NCBI GenBank assembly: GCA_003131705.1
Contig: PKUY01000372.1
Location: forward strand, 6,086 to 11,135
Direction of reading: 5' to 3'
Source of the DNA: Acidobacteriota bacterium
GTDB taxonomy: Bacteria; Acidobacteriota; Terriglobia; Acidiferrales; UBA7541
Length of the DNA: 5,050 bases
Both the position numbers and the translations under genes were made by a program. Below are positions 4,714 to 5,050 of this stretch, in pieces (the stretch's first letter is position 1; each line of letters opens with the position of its first letter). Under the pieces are notes generated by a model, which was given only the letters and a program-made list of their open reading frames with translations, was not told the DNA's origin and searched no databases.

Positions 4714-5050
4714 TTAACGCTTCTTCAAGATGCGCTGGATCTCGCGCCCAATCTTGTCCTGGATTCCAGTCGTGGCCTGATCTTCGAGCGCCATACTATG
4801 CTCAACCGCCAGCACGTCGCTCTCGACTCTTTCGCGAGCGCGGTTTTCCGCCAATTGTTTCATCGAAACGGCCTTGGGGACGATGGCGTAGACGAGTTCA
4901 CAGTCCATGGCTTCCGCATAGTGCCGGAGCGTTTGGAGCGTGATGCGGTGTGTCTCTTCGGACTTTTCAAACGAAGCGACGGTCTGGGGAGTCTTGCGCA
5001 TCTTGCGGGCAACTTCTCTAAGTGTGATTCCGAGAGCTTCCCTCACGGCG
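4714..5050 (-). CDS. HTH protein, mobile mystery protein A family (5' end missing)
   Basis: The C-terminal 112 or so codons of a DNA-binding protein that continues past the right edge. An XRE/Cro-like helix-turn-helix is clear: REALGITLREVARKM, KTPQTVASFEKSE, RITLQTLRHYAEAMDCELVYAIVP. This matches the mobile mystery protein A family, which lies directly upstream of the Fic partner, as here. The GTG at 5046-5044 gives a possible start, but the frame stays open to the edge (AVREALG), and family members have about 40 residues before this point, so I read it as internal. After the HTH, a helical tail carries SMALED (4797-4780), similar to the (S/T)xxxE(G/N) inhibitory motif of class I Fic antitoxins. 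Likely roles, both inferred, are autorepressor of the pair and neutraliser of the Fic protein. The stop is 9 nt before the Fic start. Confidence 0.82.
   Translation of the reverse strand, partial: AVREALGITLREVARKMRKTPQTVASFEKSEETHRITLQTLRHYAEAMDCELVYAIVPKAVSMKQLAENRARERVESDVLAVEHSMALEDQATTGIQDKIGREIQRILKKR

Larger units (their letters stand above)
3844..5050. mobile_element. Inferred end of an integrative element or island
   Basis: In tRNA-targeted integration, the displaced host 3' tRNA fragment marks the distal end of the element, whose DNA lies on the 5' side of the fragment; here that is rightward. The content fits: two genes of the mobile mystery A/B families, which are reported mainly from mobile contexts, and no housekeeping gene. 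No integrase, transposase or conjugation gene is visible, and the other end lies outside the window. The boundary is inferred from the tRNA fragment alone. Confidence 0.5.

Noticed and set aside
5044..5046. GTG as the true start of the HTH gene
   Set aside because: The frame is open to the window edge and the preceding Ala-Val fits the family's continuing helix, so the gene is treated as cut by the window.

Overview
The window reads as bacterial chromosomal DNA of moderately high GC content with a probable mobile-element boundary in its right third. An acidobacterial host (Terriglobales/Koribacter-like) is my best guess from the style of the proteins. No marker gene confirms it, so treat the taxonomy as a low-confidence inference.

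Left part (1-3429), probably native chromosome. A membrane fatty-acid desaturase with all three histidine boxes (220-1128) is preceded by a perfect tandem repeat, TATTACAGA, at 11-bp spacing (128-136 and 139-147). That is the architecture of operators bound by OmpR/PhoB-family regulators. Next comes a two-component system: a small histidine kinase with two membrane helices joined by a very short external loop (1256-2161), then an OmpR-family response regulator (2158-2910) whose GTG start overlaps the kinase stop codon. The desaturase, a kinase that seems able to sense only within the membrane, and an OmpR-type operator together suggest a membrane-lipid control circuit. This is inference. A convergent gene for a SnoaL/NTF2-fold protein (2929-3429, minus) closes the block.

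Boundary (3430-4113). No convincing protein gene lies here. On the minus strand, 3799-3843 holds the 3' part of a tRNA-Val(GAC): anticodon loop, 3' anticodon strand, variable loop, complete T arm, 3' acceptor strand and CCA. The 5' half is absent. This is the scar expected when an integrative element recombines in a tRNA anticodon loop. By polarity, host DNA lies to the left of the fragment and the element to the right. A second 11-bp-spaced repeat (TTGGTGACGA, 3930-3950) sits about 90 bp inside the inferred element and could be an integrase arm site.

Right part (4114-5050, minus), inferred element cargo. An HTH protein (partial, cut by the window edge) and a Fic-domain protein, 9 nt apart, match the families called mobile mystery protein A and B. 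They resemble a toxin-antitoxin-like Fic module. The HTH protein carries an SMALED segment similar to the (S/T)xxxE(G/N) motif with which class I Fic antitoxins block the toxin's active site. The Fic motif itself has Asn at the usual Asp/Glu position. No integrase is visible. If the model is right, the integrase and an intact tRNA-Val(GAC) lie beyond the right edge.
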